DNA of 64,000 nt from Verrucomicrobiales bacterium (GTDB lineage Bacteria > Verrucomicrobiota > Verrucomicrobiia > Limisphaerales > CAIMTB01). The stretch's first letter is position 1; each line of letters begins with the position of its first letter. The stretch spans positions 1 through 64,000 of the forward strand of contig JAEUHG010000048.1 of assembly GCA_016795425.1 (NCBI GenBank), given 5' to 3'. Positions 1 to 11,900 of the stretch are shown piece by piece. The position numbers and the translations under genes were made by a program. The notes under the pieces were generated by a model, which saw nothing but the letters and a program-made list of their open reading frames with translations, did not search any database and was not told where the DNA came from.

Positions 1-122
1 TCGAATGCCGGACGTCGCCGCTCAAAGTGGTGAACGGGAAGTTGAAAGTGCCCACGGGGCCGGGATCCGGGATCGATCTTGATCCCGACTTTGTCCGGGA
101 GCATCAACCGGTAAAGGCCTGA
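1..122 (+). CDS. C-terminal end of an enolase-superfamily (mandelate racemase/muconate lactonizing-like) protein, partial
   Basis: Reading in frame from base 3, the last 39 residues of a protein are seen before a TGA at 120-122. They include [19 protein letters not shown] followed by [13 protein letters not shown] 'G.l.vP.gPG.GidlDpdfv' tail is typical of the C-terminus of mandelate racemase/enolase-superfamily dehydratases and racemases, where it packs against the capping domain. The catalytic barrel lies outside the window, so substrate and reaction cannot be named. The gene runs toward the Sel1 gene on the opposite strand. The assignment rests on this short tail only. Confidence 0.55.
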   Translation, partial: ECRTSPLKVVNGKLKVPTGPGSGIDLDPDFVREHQPVKA

Positions 123-173
123 CTGGTCTGCGTGGGCGGCGCCGCCTTTCCGGTCTGGAATCGCGGTGCAGGG

Positions 174-277
174 AAAGCGGTAGAGGTCTACCGCACTCCA
201 CGACGCTTCGCGCCAGTTTGCACCTGGATCCAGGAGAACGCTCGCCGTCGTGGAGTGCGGGAGCCCTCTCCCGCTTT
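174..277. repeat. Imperfect 32-bp inverted repeat between convergent genes (REP-like hairpin, possible bidirectional terminator)
   Basis: Bases 174-205 and 246-277 are inverted repeats of 32 bp with three mismatches. The inner 15 bp (191-205 against 246-260) are perfect, with a 40-nt loop. The element fills the gap between the racemase-like gene (+) and the stop of the Sel1 gene (-), so it could end both transcripts. It has no T-tract on either side, which argues against a simple intrinsic terminator. Its shape suits a dispersed intergenic palindrome, but no second copy was found in this window. Confidence 0.6.
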
Positions 278-1792
278 TCAGCGGAAGCCCGCCTTGATGG
301 CGCGTCGGTACATTCGTTGGGCTTCCACCTTGTCGGCGGGTACTCCCAGTCCGTCTTCGTGCATCAGACCGAGTTCGTAGAATGCTTGGGCGTCGCCGGC
401 TTCGCTGGCCCTTTGGAACCACTTCAACGCGAAGGCGAGATTCTGTTTCATGGGGGCTCTCCCCTCCTTAAACAGTTGCCCAAGGATGCGCATGGCCTGG
501 GGATGTTCGCCAAGGGCGGCCGATTGATAACAGGCGGCGGCCTTGGCGAAGTTGGTTTCCACGCCGCGTCCTGATTCGAAGCACTGCGCGAGCAGGAACG
601 TGCTGGGTGCGTGGCCATATTGGTAGCCGTTGAGTAACAGCTTCACGGCTTCTGATTCGTCTTTGGCCCCTCCGCTGCCGGACAACAAACAACGGGCGAG
701 GTGGAAGGTGCCGTCCCGATTTCCTTGATCCGCGGCTGCGCGAAACCATCGGGCAGATTCGGCGCGGTTTGGGGGAAGGACCTCGCCGCTTTCAAATTCC
801 TGGGCAATTCGAACTTGGGCGTCGGGCAGGCCTCGATTTGCCGCCTCGAGGTAACAGGTGCAGGCCTGCTTCCTGTCGGCGGGGATGCCCATCCCTTCCC
901 AAAGGAGCTGACCCAGAAGATAGCTGGCGCGTGCGGACCCTCCTTTCGCCGCCGACTCGAGAAGAGCCTTCGCCCGTCTAGGGTCCTTGGTGACTTCGGT
1001 ACCCTCGAGGCAAAGCTGGGCGATGGTGACGGCGGCCTCGGTGTGCCCGTGGTTGGCAGCCTGGGTCAGCCACTGCATCGCCTTGGGGACGTTTCGATCG
1101 ACACCATCGCCTTCGAGATAACTCTTGCCGATCAACCAAAGGTCTTCGGCGCCCCCCTTTTCGGCGCGGGCTTCAAGCTTCAGCGCCTGAGTTTGCTGTT
1201 CGAAGGGTGTCTTGCCGAAGGGGTACTTCTTGTTGGTAGCGATGAACTCGATTTCGCATCCGACGCGTTGTCCGCGTTGCATCAGTTCGAAGACCGGAAA
1301 CTGACCGTCGCCAAATCCGGATTGGACGAACGGCAGAATGGCAGCTTTTCGTGCAGTGAGGGCCGCGATGCCAAAGTCAGCCTCGGATTCAAGGGCGGAT
1401 GCGAGGATTCGGGACGACTTTCTTGGGTCCTGATTCCACGCCTGGGAGAACGTCTCGAGATCGCAGACGCCGGTGGTGCCAGTATCCGTCCAGGTTTTGC
1501 CGATCTTCTTGCCGCGAGTCGGTCTGGCGGCTTTGAAAAGAAGACGCATGCGCGAGATGCGTCGGTCACCGCCGAAATTGGCGACTTCAACCTGGACTTG
1601 GTAGACGCCTGGCTTCAGGTCGACCAGGAAACCCTCCTTGGAGGACTGCGCGAACTGAGCGTCGATGATGAGCACCTGCGGGCCTTTGAGTTTCAGCGAG
1701 CAGAACTCCAACCATTCGGTTCTCTCTCCTGATCTCGGCGTAGACTTCACGAACGCCTCGGGCGGTATTCTAAAGAATTGTTTCAAGTTCAT
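278..1792 (-). CDS. Sel1-repeat (tetratricopeptide-like) protein with an N-terminal DUF4241-like domain
   Basis: The 504-residue protein has two parts. Residues 1-190 form a globular region ending in GFGDGQFPVFELMQRGQRVG then EIEFI, which resembles the DUF4241 core ('GDG.yPvy....g..vg..idF'). Residues about 205-504 are at least eight Sel1 repeats with the signature AxxWxxxAAxxGxxxAxxxLGxxxxxG, for example AMQWLTQAANHGHTEAAV and ALKWFQRASEAGDAQAFYELG. Sel1 arrays are protein-interaction solenoids. There is no signal peptide, so the protein is probably cytoplasmic. It lies 101 bp downstream of a secreted protein and is the last gene of the minus-strand run that includes the Tc toxin genes. A regulatory or scaffold role is possible but not shown. 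The domain calls are firm for Sel1 and tentative for DUF4241. Confidence 0.85.
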   Translation of the reverse strand: MNLKQFFRIPPEAFVKSTPRSGERTEWLEFCSLKLKGPQVLIIDAQFAQSSKEGFLVDLKPGVYQVQVEVANFGGDRRISRMRLLFKAARPTRGKKIGKTWTDTGTTGVCDLETFSQAWNQDPRKSSRILASALESEADFGIAALTARKAAILPFVQSGFGDGQFPVFELMQRGQRVGCEIEFIATNKKYPFGKTPFEQQTQALKLEARAEKGGAEDLWLIGKSYLEGDGVDRNVPKAMQWLTQAANHGHTEAAVTIAQLCLEGTEVTKDPRRAKALLESAAKGGSARASYLLGQLLWEGMGIPADRKQACTCYLEAANRGLPDAQVRIAQEFESGEVLPPNRAESARWFRAAADQGNRDGTFHLARCLLSGSGGAKDESEAVKLLLNGYQYGHAPSTFLLAQCFESGRGVETNFAKAAACYQSAALGEHPQAMRILGQLFKEGRAPMKQNLAFALKWFQRASEAGDAQAFYELGLMHEDGLGVPADKVEAQRMYRRAIKAGFR

Positions 1793-1893
1793 GCACGTGT
1801 CGTCATTCGGGCAGGCGGACGTTCGGCCATTGGGGGTAGCATCGGTTCAAGGCAGGCAGGGCAGCGATCTGCCAAGACCTACTCCGTGGGCCA

Positions 1894-2949
1894 TCACGGC
1901 GCCTTGGATCCGCGACGTGACCAATGAAACGCCCGTTCGGCGGCGGCGAGAGCGGCGGAATCCCCGTGGGCGATGCCGTAAATCGTGAGTGCGAGAATGA
2001 CCTCGTTGTAATTCACGTTCTTCGGTTTGCCGTCGTACCCGGGCTCTTTGCCAACCCCGGTGCGGGTATTGCCCGTCACTTTGATCTCCCCTGAATCCGC
2101 GACTTTGGAGACCTGCCATGCCACGGCCGCGGGCAGCGCCGCTTCGAACTCGGGCAAGGGCAGGTGGAGCGCCAACACTTCGCCAAACAGAATGGAGACG
2201 GCGTTGTAGCTCGAATCCTGACCGCCCTTTTCGAGGAAGACGCCGGCCTCATCGCGTCGAGTAAGCGCGTACTTCATCAGCGAGCGTGCGCGGTCGACGA
2301 GATGGTCGTCGCGCAGGACGAGTCCGCAGGTGCCGAAGGCCTTGGCGGCGATGATGACGCGGTTCACCGCGTGACCGTGGTGCGGCAGGATGGTGTCGTA
2401 GCCGGAGTCGATGAAGGCGCACGCCTTGCGCAGCTTAGGTTCCAAAGCGTCCACTCGGGATCGGAAATGCGCCTCATGCGGGGACTCGCGGATCACGAGA
2501 ATGGCGCGCCCCAATTCCTGGAGGAAAAAGAAGGCCGTTTCGACCGCGGCAGGGAAGGGTCGGGCGCTTTGGCCATTGGGACGGGTCTCCGCCTCGAAAC
2601 CGCCGTCCTCACGCTGGTGCGCAAAGGCCACGTCGATACCGCGCCACGCGTCGTCGGCTCCGGCGAGGTTTCCCGCCACGACAGCGGCGATCACGGCGCG
2701 GCAACTGCCGCGTTGCGGACCGGCCTCGAGCCATTTTCCCAGGGTGCGATTGCCGCCCGTCAGACCCTCGGCGTTGGGCCAGTCACCGGCGTGAAGCGCG
2801 GCTAGTCGGCCATCCGGAAACGCCTTCAGGATCTCGTACTCGGTGCGACGCGAGGGCGTGGGTTCCGCCGCGCCGAGACTGTCGATTGCCAGGAGCACTG
2901 AGAACGCCGCCAACGCGACTCGCGCTCGTGCCATCCACCATTGGGCCAT
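1894..2949 (-). CDS. Secreted protein of unknown function, possible alpha/alpha-toroid fold
   Basis: The 351-residue protein has an N-terminal signal sequence. A basic start (MARAR from an alternative Met at 2934) is followed by VALAAFSVLLAIDSLGAAEP with a likely AxA-type cleavage near residue 28. The mature part is helix-rich, with repeating segments such as DDAWRGIDVAFAHQREDGGF and HAVNRVIIAAKAFGTCGLVL. 'REDGGF' and 'ARSLMKYALTRRDEAGVF' resemble the repeat style of alpha/alpha toroids (squalene-cyclase-like, or some polysaccharide lyases), but no catalytic signature is recognised. It starts 48 bp downstream of the TcA stop on the same strand, so it may share a transcript with the toxin genes. 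No function is assigned. Confidence 0.75.
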   Translation of the reverse strand: MAQWWMARARVALAAFSVLLAIDSLGAAEPTPSRRTEYEILKAFPDGRLAALHAGDWPNAEGLTGGNRTLGKWLEAGPQRGSCRAVIAAVVAGNLAGADDAWRGIDVAFAHQREDGGFEAETRPNGQSARPFPAAVETAFFFLQELGRAILVIRESPHEAHFRSRVDALEPKLRKACAFIDSGYDTILPHHGHAVNRVIIAAKAFGTCGLVLRDDHLVDRARSLMKYALTRRDEAGVFLEKGGQDSSYNAVSILFGEVLALHLPLPEFEAALPAAVAWQVSKVADSGEIKVTGNTRTGVGKEPGYDGKPKNVNYNEVILALTIYGIAHGDSAALAAAERAFHWSRRGSKAP

Positions 2950-2997
2950 GGCGAGACGTTGGCAGACGATGCCGGGAGTGGCGAGGTTGCGTTCGGC

Positions 2998-5900
2998 TTA
3001 CAGAATGGCGTAGCGCAGGAGCAGGAACGGATCGACGGACGCGTCTCGCGGAATCAACGTGGAATCCGCCGCCAGCTCCATCGTCACTTCGTCTTGTGCG
3101 GACGGTTCGAAGGTCGGGAACGCCTCCAAACCCAATTCCTGCGGTGACACGGCCACCGGAACGGGCGGGGCGTCCGTCAGGGTGACCAGCGCGAGACTCT
3201 GAACGGCGATTGATCGGCCCTGAGCGATGTAGGAGAAGCGATGGCGCCCGATCCCTATCGTCAGTGGATCGCCGCCCAGGAAACGTTGCCACTCCCCGGG
3301 GTAATCCTGGCGCAAGCCGAGCAGGACCACCGGTGCTGCGTCGTTGGCCGCGGCGAGTGCGGCGGCAAGGTGCTGGATCGCCGCCTCGCGCAGCTGTGCG
3401 CCGCCTTCGCGGGCGGTATATCGCACGTGCAGGACGACATCGGCAATGGTCCCGTAGTCGAACTGGCGAAACTCACCCGGCAATTCGAGCCGCCAGCGCG
3501 AAACGGCCCCGCTGCCTTCGAACGGCAGATATCGTTCGTCGCGAAGATTGGTTTCGAACAATCCGCTGTCGTTGTTTGCACCGCTGGTGACGACGGAATG
3601 AATGGTGCCGAAGGAATCCAGGAAGCGCGTGGAGTCTTCCCCGTTGCGCGCATAACCGCCCGTCACCAGCGGCGCGATCCGCACACTGCTGCTCAGCAGC
3701 GAGGCCGTGCAGTTGACACTCGCGTAGGGGCCGACCACGCAGGGCAGCGACAGGCTGAGGGTTTTGAGGCGGCGAAAGTAGTGGCCCGGGCCGTCGAGGT
3801 CGAACAACCACTCCGGCAGGTTGAACTCGCAGCGTCCGGTCGCCTTCAAGGCCAGCAGGGCCAGAGGATCGAGTTGGCGCAGGGAGACGTGTTTGGTCAG
3901 CTCATACTCTCGCGAGTTCCGATGCAGGTACTCGGCCTCCAGGCGTTGCAGATCCAATTCCAGCTTCTCACCCGCGAGCAGGCCCTTGCGCAGGCTGTCC
4001 CAGTGGCCCGAGCCGATGAAGGCCGATTCCTGCAAACCCAGTTCCCGGCGATAGCAGCGCTCGGCGCGTCGGGCGAGGTCGAGCGCCAGTTGGTGGGCTT
4101 GAAAATGTACCGACGAAAGCTGTGCGATCATCCAGCCGTACAGCTCCTGATGGGTGTACTTGTCGCGCAAGTAGGCCTCGACGCTCTGGCTGTTTTGAAC
4201 CTGCAGGTCATGGTTCTTCAACTCCTGCTCGGCCATGGCGAGCCGAATCCGCGCGGCGTCGATCTGCTTGTCGATTTGGGTTTTCTCTCGTTCTGCCGTA
4301 TCGGCTTGGAAATCCCATTCCTCCTGTCGGCGATCGTAGCCACCTTCGATCGCCGCCTTGTTGGCGCGATACGACTCGACCGAGGCGGCAAGCTGGAGCG
4401 CGCGGCTCACCACTTGGACCGCGGTGCTCAATTGGACACCGCCCACCTCCACCTTCACCACCGGCGTGCCGAACGCGCCCGAGACCCCGACATCGAATTG
4501 GGGGATGAGTGCCAGCGCCCCCATCAGCAATTCGAGCGCCTGACTGGTGGTTTGGAGCGCAAAGGCATTCTCGAGCTTCTTTTGCTGGAGCTGTTCCCGC
4601 GCGTTGGTGTGTTCCCGGCTCGCAAAGAAGGCGCGTCGGAACTCGACCGTTGCCTTCGATTCGAGCAGCGCATCCAGGTTTGCCCGCGCCTCTTCGATGG
4701 CCTTGTCCCTCACCAACCGCGCCACCGAGAGCAACTCCGACTCATGCCGGGCGCGCAGCAGGGCGAGTTCCTCGGCATCCTTTTTCTCCAGAGTGGTCAG
4801 CAGCGCCCCGCCGAGCGCCTTGACACTCGAGGCCAGGTCGCGCGCCTTTTGCAGGAGCGTCGAAAAGCGATAGATCGGCAACGGAGCGCCGAGATCGGCG
4901 AGAACGCTCCCGAGGTCGACACCGGAGGCCGCCGCCTTGACGAGCAGCGCCGGGTCGATCGGCGGCTCGAACAGCGGCAATTGGCGCACCACGCCCTCGA
5001 TGTTCATGCAGTGCCGGATCTTGAACAATCGATCGGCAACCGTGTCCCAGTAGCCCACCAGCTTCTCGTTTCGCGGAATGCAGAAGAAGAGCGTGGGCCC
5101 CACCACCGCGGGCACGGGGGCGGCGAAATCGAGATCCAGCGCGAGCCCGTTGCCTGCGGTCGATGGTGCGGCGAAATCCGTGGCCTGAACCAGTCCGCCG
5201 GAGTTGGACAGGCCTTGATCCGCTTCGCCCGGATAAAGGATGCCTTCCAGGGTCACCAGTGCATTGGAGAATGCATCCAGGTGCGGTCGCAGGTCATTGA
5301 AGTTGGTGACCACCTGTCCGTCGATGACTCGCCGGGTTCCCTCGTGCGCGGCGATGTCCCGAGGGCGCTCACCTAGAACCTCTGCGGCGAGGATGTAGAG
5401 TTGGCTCGCCTGGTTGATCGACTCCATGGTGTCACGGCGGAACAAGTCGTCGGCCCAGGCAATCAGGTTATCGAGATAGGCCATGACCGCAGCCATCATG
5501 TAGGGCTGGATGCGGAGTCGCGCGATCAGGTGGGGCTGGAACGGATTCTTGCGCCAGGCTTTCACCTCGTCGTTCAGTTCGCGGCGGCGCTGTTGATCCG
5601 CGGCGGAGAGGCCGGTGGCGCTGAGTAGCAGCATCCATCGTTCGATGGTCTGACCGCGGCCGTGTTCGACGAAGGGTTTGACGTTCCAGGCCCAATCCGA
5701 GACCTCGGTCGATTCCGCCTCCGGGTCCGATGGCGCATCGGTCGGGTCGAAGATGAAATTGAACCAGCGATGTGCCTCCTCGAAACGGCGATTGGCGCTG
5801 AGGCGCTTGGCGATCAGGAAAGGTGCGTGGAAGAACAGTTCCCAGTTGTAGATCGAGTAGGCGCCGCCGAAGGAGAAATCGAAGTCGTCGCGCGGCTGCA

Positions 5901-8900
5901 GAGCCGCGATCTGGGCGAGACCGCCGATGCCTTCTCCCACGTCGCGAACGTTTTCGACCACGTCCCGATTGGGGGAGTAATCCGCCCAGAAATAGGGACG
6001 AAACAGCGCCTGCCGGCGAAGCGTCTGGAACGTGCCCCCGATGGACGGTTCCATGCGCGCGTCCGGCTTGAGGATCCCATGGAGGCCGAATCGATTCAGT
6101 TGCTCGATGAGCAGGCGCACGAAGGGATGATGATGTCCGGCGAAGAGGAAGCGGGTCGTCTCCCAATGTCCGGGCAGCGCGGGACTGCTGGCGGGCGAGG
6201 ATGCTGGTGTCGAGCCCGAGGCAAGAATCGCCGTGGCGGCGCTGGCATGGAACGCCACGACCTTGGCCGGCAGGTCCAGGGACACATCCGGCGCGGACGT
6301 CGAATGAGTCGTGGGCGGGGAGATGGCGAAATCGCTCCCCAGCGAAACGCCGTTGCCTCCGTGGACGAGGTAGCGGCCGTCCGGGACCACGAAGAAGCTC
6401 CGGGACGGATCCTGGTAGAAGAAGGGAAGACGGCAGAAGAAGGGGCGTTCCGCCTGGGGATACACGACGGAGAAACGGCCCGGTGAGTTTTCAAGAACCA
6501 GTGCTGCCTCGGCGCCATAGATCGATGACGACGTCGTGTGCGCCAGGAATCCCGCGTGCCCGCCGACTTCGCGGACCTTGTTGCGGAACAGTCGGGTCGC
6601 CGGAAATCTGCGACTCGTCGCCCACTGTCGGGACTGGGTTTCGAGGGAGTCGACGGTCTCGATATCGCCGATGGGTGTGAGTCGAAAGGCCTGGGCGAGC
6701 GTCAGTTCGTTGGGATTGGCTTGAGGATCGTTGCCGGCCAGGCGGATCAAGGCTCCGATCTCAATCGAACCGTCGGAGGCCGTGGATGACACGAACGAGT
6801 GGTTGCCGATCGGTTCGTGGAACCGGACCACCTGCGGTGGACCGAATAGGGCGAACATCACCGACGTCTCTATCGATTCCTCGGTCACACGCTTCGGCGA
6901 CCAGCTGCCCTCCCGGTATTCGCTCCAGGCGAGTTTCACTTCGTAATATTTCTGTGGGTGGGATGGGGTGTCGGGATCGAGTGAGGCCGGTTCTCCCGCC
7001 TTTTCCAGGAAGGTGGGCCAGAAGAGGTTGAGCCGGCCATTCCACAGGACGGGAACCAGGTGATCGCCTTCGATGCCAACCTCCAGCGGTTCCCACGCCG
7101 TCCAGGCGCTTCCGTCCCAGCGCCGGTAGAAGTACTGACGCGGCGTGTTCCGCGTGCGTGCGAAGACGTGCGCGACATTGGATTCCAGGCCCCATTTGCC
7201 GACGTGGAGTGCGGAGATTTCGAGGTTCGCGACCTGGTCCAGCGCCTCTAGATAACGGAGGTACTCCCGTTCCACGCTGGAGGCGCTGATCTCGTCCTGC
7301 AGCAGGCCCTGCTCAAGCGCCAGAAAGAACGGGCTCTTGTCGTCGCGCAGTTCCGGTTCGATCCAATTCTCAGGGTAGAGAAAGACCTTCCGATTGGCTT
7401 CCCACACCCGGTAGTTCTTCATCCAGTTCCACTGTTGGAGGTCGATCGCGGAGGGCCTGACGTCGGCTTCAAGATTGAGCAGGCATCGCTGGACAAAGAG
7501 TTGAACGGACGAAATCGCGAGAACCAGCCGCGAGGTCCGCATGCACGGCGACATCTCCACGTCGACCAGGTAGCGTCCGTACAGGTCGTTCGCCGATCGG
7601 GCCCCGTGTTCGTGGACCAGGTAATCCACCAGGGCGGCCCGCTGGCGCTCACGCAGCGGGTCGCGCAACGGCCGGGCGACGCCGAGCCAAGCCTCCTTGT
7701 CGGGATATCTGGATCGCGCCGCCTGGACAATGGTGCGCGCCGCCACGGGATCGACGGTTGATCCCGACCAGGACTGCGCGGTTTCCGCGGTGACCCCGAG
7801 GCGGTGCAACTGGGCGACGGAGAGCTGCAGGTCGCTAAGGAAAACGCCGCTGCGGAAGTCTTCCGGCCAATTCAGGTCCAGCGCTGAGGCGCCGGTGATG
7901 AAACCGATCGACTCCCGGTTCCAGCCTGTCCGCAGGGCCACCTCGTCCAGGTACCGCGCTCGATCGATGCCCGGCGCATTCTGTCGCGTGAGCAATTCAA
8001 AGAAATCGGCCAATCCCCCGGGCAACGACCTGCCGGCGCGCAGCGCCCGGGACAGGGCGAGCCACGATTCGAAGGCGGACGGTGCGCCATCCACGGGAGT
8101 GAGCGGCAGGGACGCAATCATCGGCCAACCACGGTCCGGACCTTGCTCGACGACGAATCGAATTTGAGTGGGTGCGAGATCGAACAGGATGATGGCCTGG
8201 ACCAGCTTGTGGATTCGCAGGTGTCCGTCGAATAGCGTCGGGAACGTGGCCCGATCGAGGGGAGGCAAAGTGTCGAGGGGAACGTGGGGCGAGCCGACGA
8301 AGTCGTCCTCGAGGAAATCCGCCAGAACGGGGCGTTGATCGTCGGCCGGAGAGCGAACGAGATTTCTCAGGAGCGCCTCGGCCAGGACGTCTTCGATGCC
8401 ATTGGCTTCGGCCACGGATGCGATGGCCAATCGCTCCCTAGCCCTCAGCCGCAGGTGAGACAGCAGTTGGGTCAGCACGTAGTTGAAACGGTCCGGCGTC
8501 TCGGTGAGCGCCTCCGGTCCAACCAGTCGTTCGACGGCTTCATCGGCGTCCGTGAACCGGGCGAACTCCTGGAGCACGAAGTCTTCCGGGTCCGCGGGGG
8601 AATGCGTCGGATCCCGGCGGATCAAGGCGAGCGCGCGGTTGACGGTGTCGGGTGGCAGAACCTGGGCGAGGAGAATCGTGGTGCGGGTGCCGTCCGGGTC
8701 CGCCTCGAAACCAGGAGCGGTGGTATCGACGCCGGCAGGTGCCAGAGCGAGTTCGGTATCGGCGGCGCGCAGTGCAGTGCGCAGTGCGCGGAGCCGGTCG
8801 GCAATCTCCTGGTCGGTCAGGGCGAAAGGCGCATTGGCGACGAATCGCTGGCGCAGCAGGTAATCCAGCAGCGCCAGCGAAACGCCCCCATCGCGCACCT

Positions 8901-11900
8901 GACGGGTTAGCTCGACGAAACGCGAGGTCGCCGAAGTCGCTGCCGCGGGTCCCACGGGATCGATGCCCGACAGTGCGCGCAGGATGAGGAGCTCGGTGAC
9001 ATTCAGTCCGAGCGCCTTGGCCAAGGACACCGGGGCATGCAACCGGGTCAGGTTCCGCAGATTGAGGCGATCATCGGGAAGGTCGGAAAGCAGCAGTTGC
9101 AGATCGGTCGAGCGGATACCCAAGGCGGCATGGACTTGTGGCAGGTGCGCGGAAACCAGGGCTTCCCCCGCCTGTGCCAGTTCGGTCCGTGCGGCATTCA
9201 GGCGGAACACCTCGATGACGGGCTGAGAGGCGCTGGGGTCGAGAAAGACGCGGTCGTAAAGCGAGGCTTCGTGGCCGATGCCGTCCGTATCCATTCGCGG
9301 CGCCCACCATCCGAGAAGGACGGACAGCGGTACGTGCAAGGAATCGGAGAGACGCTGGACATCCGCCAGCCGAAGCAACCCCTCGTCGTTTACGGTGGAC
9401 GAGATTTGCAGCCCGGTCAGGAGTGCGCCGAGTTCTTCGATGCTCCACTTGAGTCTATGGTGGAGCCGGGCGAAACGCTGCAATCGATCCGCCGCCGCGG
9501 CGTCGAAGCCGGCGATGGTGGCGGCTTCGAGATCGCAGTCGGCGCCTGCGAATACGATGCGAAGGTCCCCCGCGGGATTGACGAAGGTCGTTTCGAGCGT
9601 CGCGACGAGTTCGTCATAGGTCATGCGGGAGCGTTCGAGGATGACGCTCGCGTTGCGTTCACTGAGCATCTGATTGAGCTCGGCGGCACTGTCGAAACCC
9701 CAGAGTCGCCGCCTGGAGGCGGAGGTGGCGTCGACCAGCGCCTGGCGATCGACGGGCGACAACGTCAGCAACTCGGCCGCGATGTCGATAGACCGGTCGG
9801 GGTCGTTCGCGGCCCGAAACCTTTGCATCAACTCGTGGCGCGGCACGCCCAGGTGCTGCAAGTAGGTGCGGGCCATTTCGGTCCACAAGTCGAAGGGCAG
9901 GTTCCACGGGTACACCGCGCCGGCCAGGTGATCAGGGTCGTAGGCCGGCACGTGAAGATGTTGCGGGCTGGCCAGCAGGTCGGCGGGATCGCCCTCGGTC
10001 TGAAAGGGAAAATCGCCACCCGGCGCCGCGGCATTTTCGAGGATTTCGACGACCAGATCGACATACGGCAGCGTCGTATCCGTGTTGTTGCAGTTGAGAT
10101 CCACTTCGCCGATGTCCGGCCGGCGTTGGAGCAGAACGTCGAGGGCGCTGCGACCGGGTTGCTCGGAGCGTCGGTTGAGCAGGAAATGCAGGAGGTCCAC
10201 CAGGTAGGCGGCGGGGCTGTAGACCGAGGCGCAATGCTGGCATTGGCAGCTGTCGAGAGAGCCGAACAGGTCTTCGAGATCGGCCACACCAGGACCCAAC
10301 AGTTGCGGCGGCACCACGTTCACCAGAGTCGGATTCAGGAACGCTGTCTGGCTCAGCAGCATCAACGACAGGTCGGCCTTGTGCGCGGCGCGGGCGTAGA
10401 CGGCGCGGGCGTCGTCCTCCGAGCCCAGGGTCGCGGTGGCCTGCTCGATGAAGGCCGACTCTCCGATCCGGCGGATTTGCGTGGCCGATTGAATGCCCTG
10501 CGCCACCAGACGCACGGTGCGGTGCTTGTCAAACGGGGGCGCGATGTCCCACAGGCGCTGTAGCGTTTCCAATGATGCCCGGGTGGCGGCGGGATCGGGA
10601 TCGCCCTCCAAGGCTGCCGGCTGGGTGCGAAGGAAAGCCGCCACGCGTTGCGATCGAAACTCGAAATCGGGATTCCGACGGAGGAATTGAAGCGCGGGCG
10701 CGGCTGCCGGTGGAGGGTCGGCGGCTAGTCGTTCGACCAGAACGCGGGTCGGCGATCCGGCTTCGATGTAACGGGCGAGGAACGACGCATACACGGAGAG
10801 GCGTTGATCGTCGTCGTTGCCAAAGAACGCCGGTGCGCCAATGCGACGTCCATCGATCATTTCCTCGAGCAGCCGATGCCAGTCCTCGCGATTCAGCCGC
10901 GCCAATCCTTCCAGGCGCGGCCCCAGGTCACCGCGATCCCTTCGCCGCAGCAATTCGCGCAGCAGCGGTTCATGATGGAGCGTGAGGGCCGCCAGTCGGA
11001 CCACCTGCTGCAACTCATCGACCGCTTCGCGGCCGAGGCGCCCGCGTTGGACCTCCCAAAACTCGGCCATGGTTCCCTGGTGTTGAACGTAGTCGGTCAA
11101 CAGGGGCTCGTGGTGTTCCCGCCGAGTGCCAGCCAATTCGAAGAGTTGACGGAACGTCGCCTGATCGGAGGTGGGTTCACGCAAGGCGAGGCGAACAATG
11201 ACGGCCTGCAGGGCCGCGATGATCTGGGGCACCCGTGCCGCCAGCGCCGCGTCGATGATGTTGTCCGCAATGGCCCGCTCGAGGGCGAGACGGAGGGTGG
11301 CCGGCGATTGGGCGATGAGTCCCTCCAACACTATCGGCATGGTCTGCATGACGAGGCCGAAGAGCGCTTCGTGTTCCCGGGGCAATGGCGCGTCCCGTGC
11401 CAGGCGCGCGGCGTCGGCAAACCGGGTCAGCGCTTCGGCATCGAGTTCCAGTCGGCAGGCGAGCCAATCGACATCGGCAGCGGAGAGATCGGCGGCAGAC
11501 ACTCGCTCCTCGGTCAGCCGTGGGCGAAGGGCCGTTTGGAGTCGTGCAAACAGGGGCGCGCCACGGAGCGGTTGATTGCCGGCGACGAGGTCCACCGTCT
11601 CCATTGGCCGGGCGTGGCAGATGACGGTTGAGGCGGCGATTTCGGTGCCATCCGGCTGGAGCGCGCGCACGATCAGGCTGAGATCGCCGCTGGCCGGCGC
11701 GGTATAAATGACCTGGTAATGGCCGTTTCTCTCGGTGGTGGCGTCACCGAGTCGGTCCTCGCGGCGCAGGTGTTTTTCCAGGGCTCGAACGCGCGCCCCG
11801 GCCACCGGACTTCCGTCAGGTCGCAGGAGGCGACCGGCGACCTGCCATCGTTCACGTCCCAGGGCCGCGATAGCCTGATTGATGAGTCGGGCGGTGCGCG

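Noticed and set aside
3241..5376. A 711-codon plus-strand open frame opposite the TcA gene, and similar ones at 7435-11631
   Set aside because: Antisense shadows. The minus-strand protein has clear TcA domains throughout.
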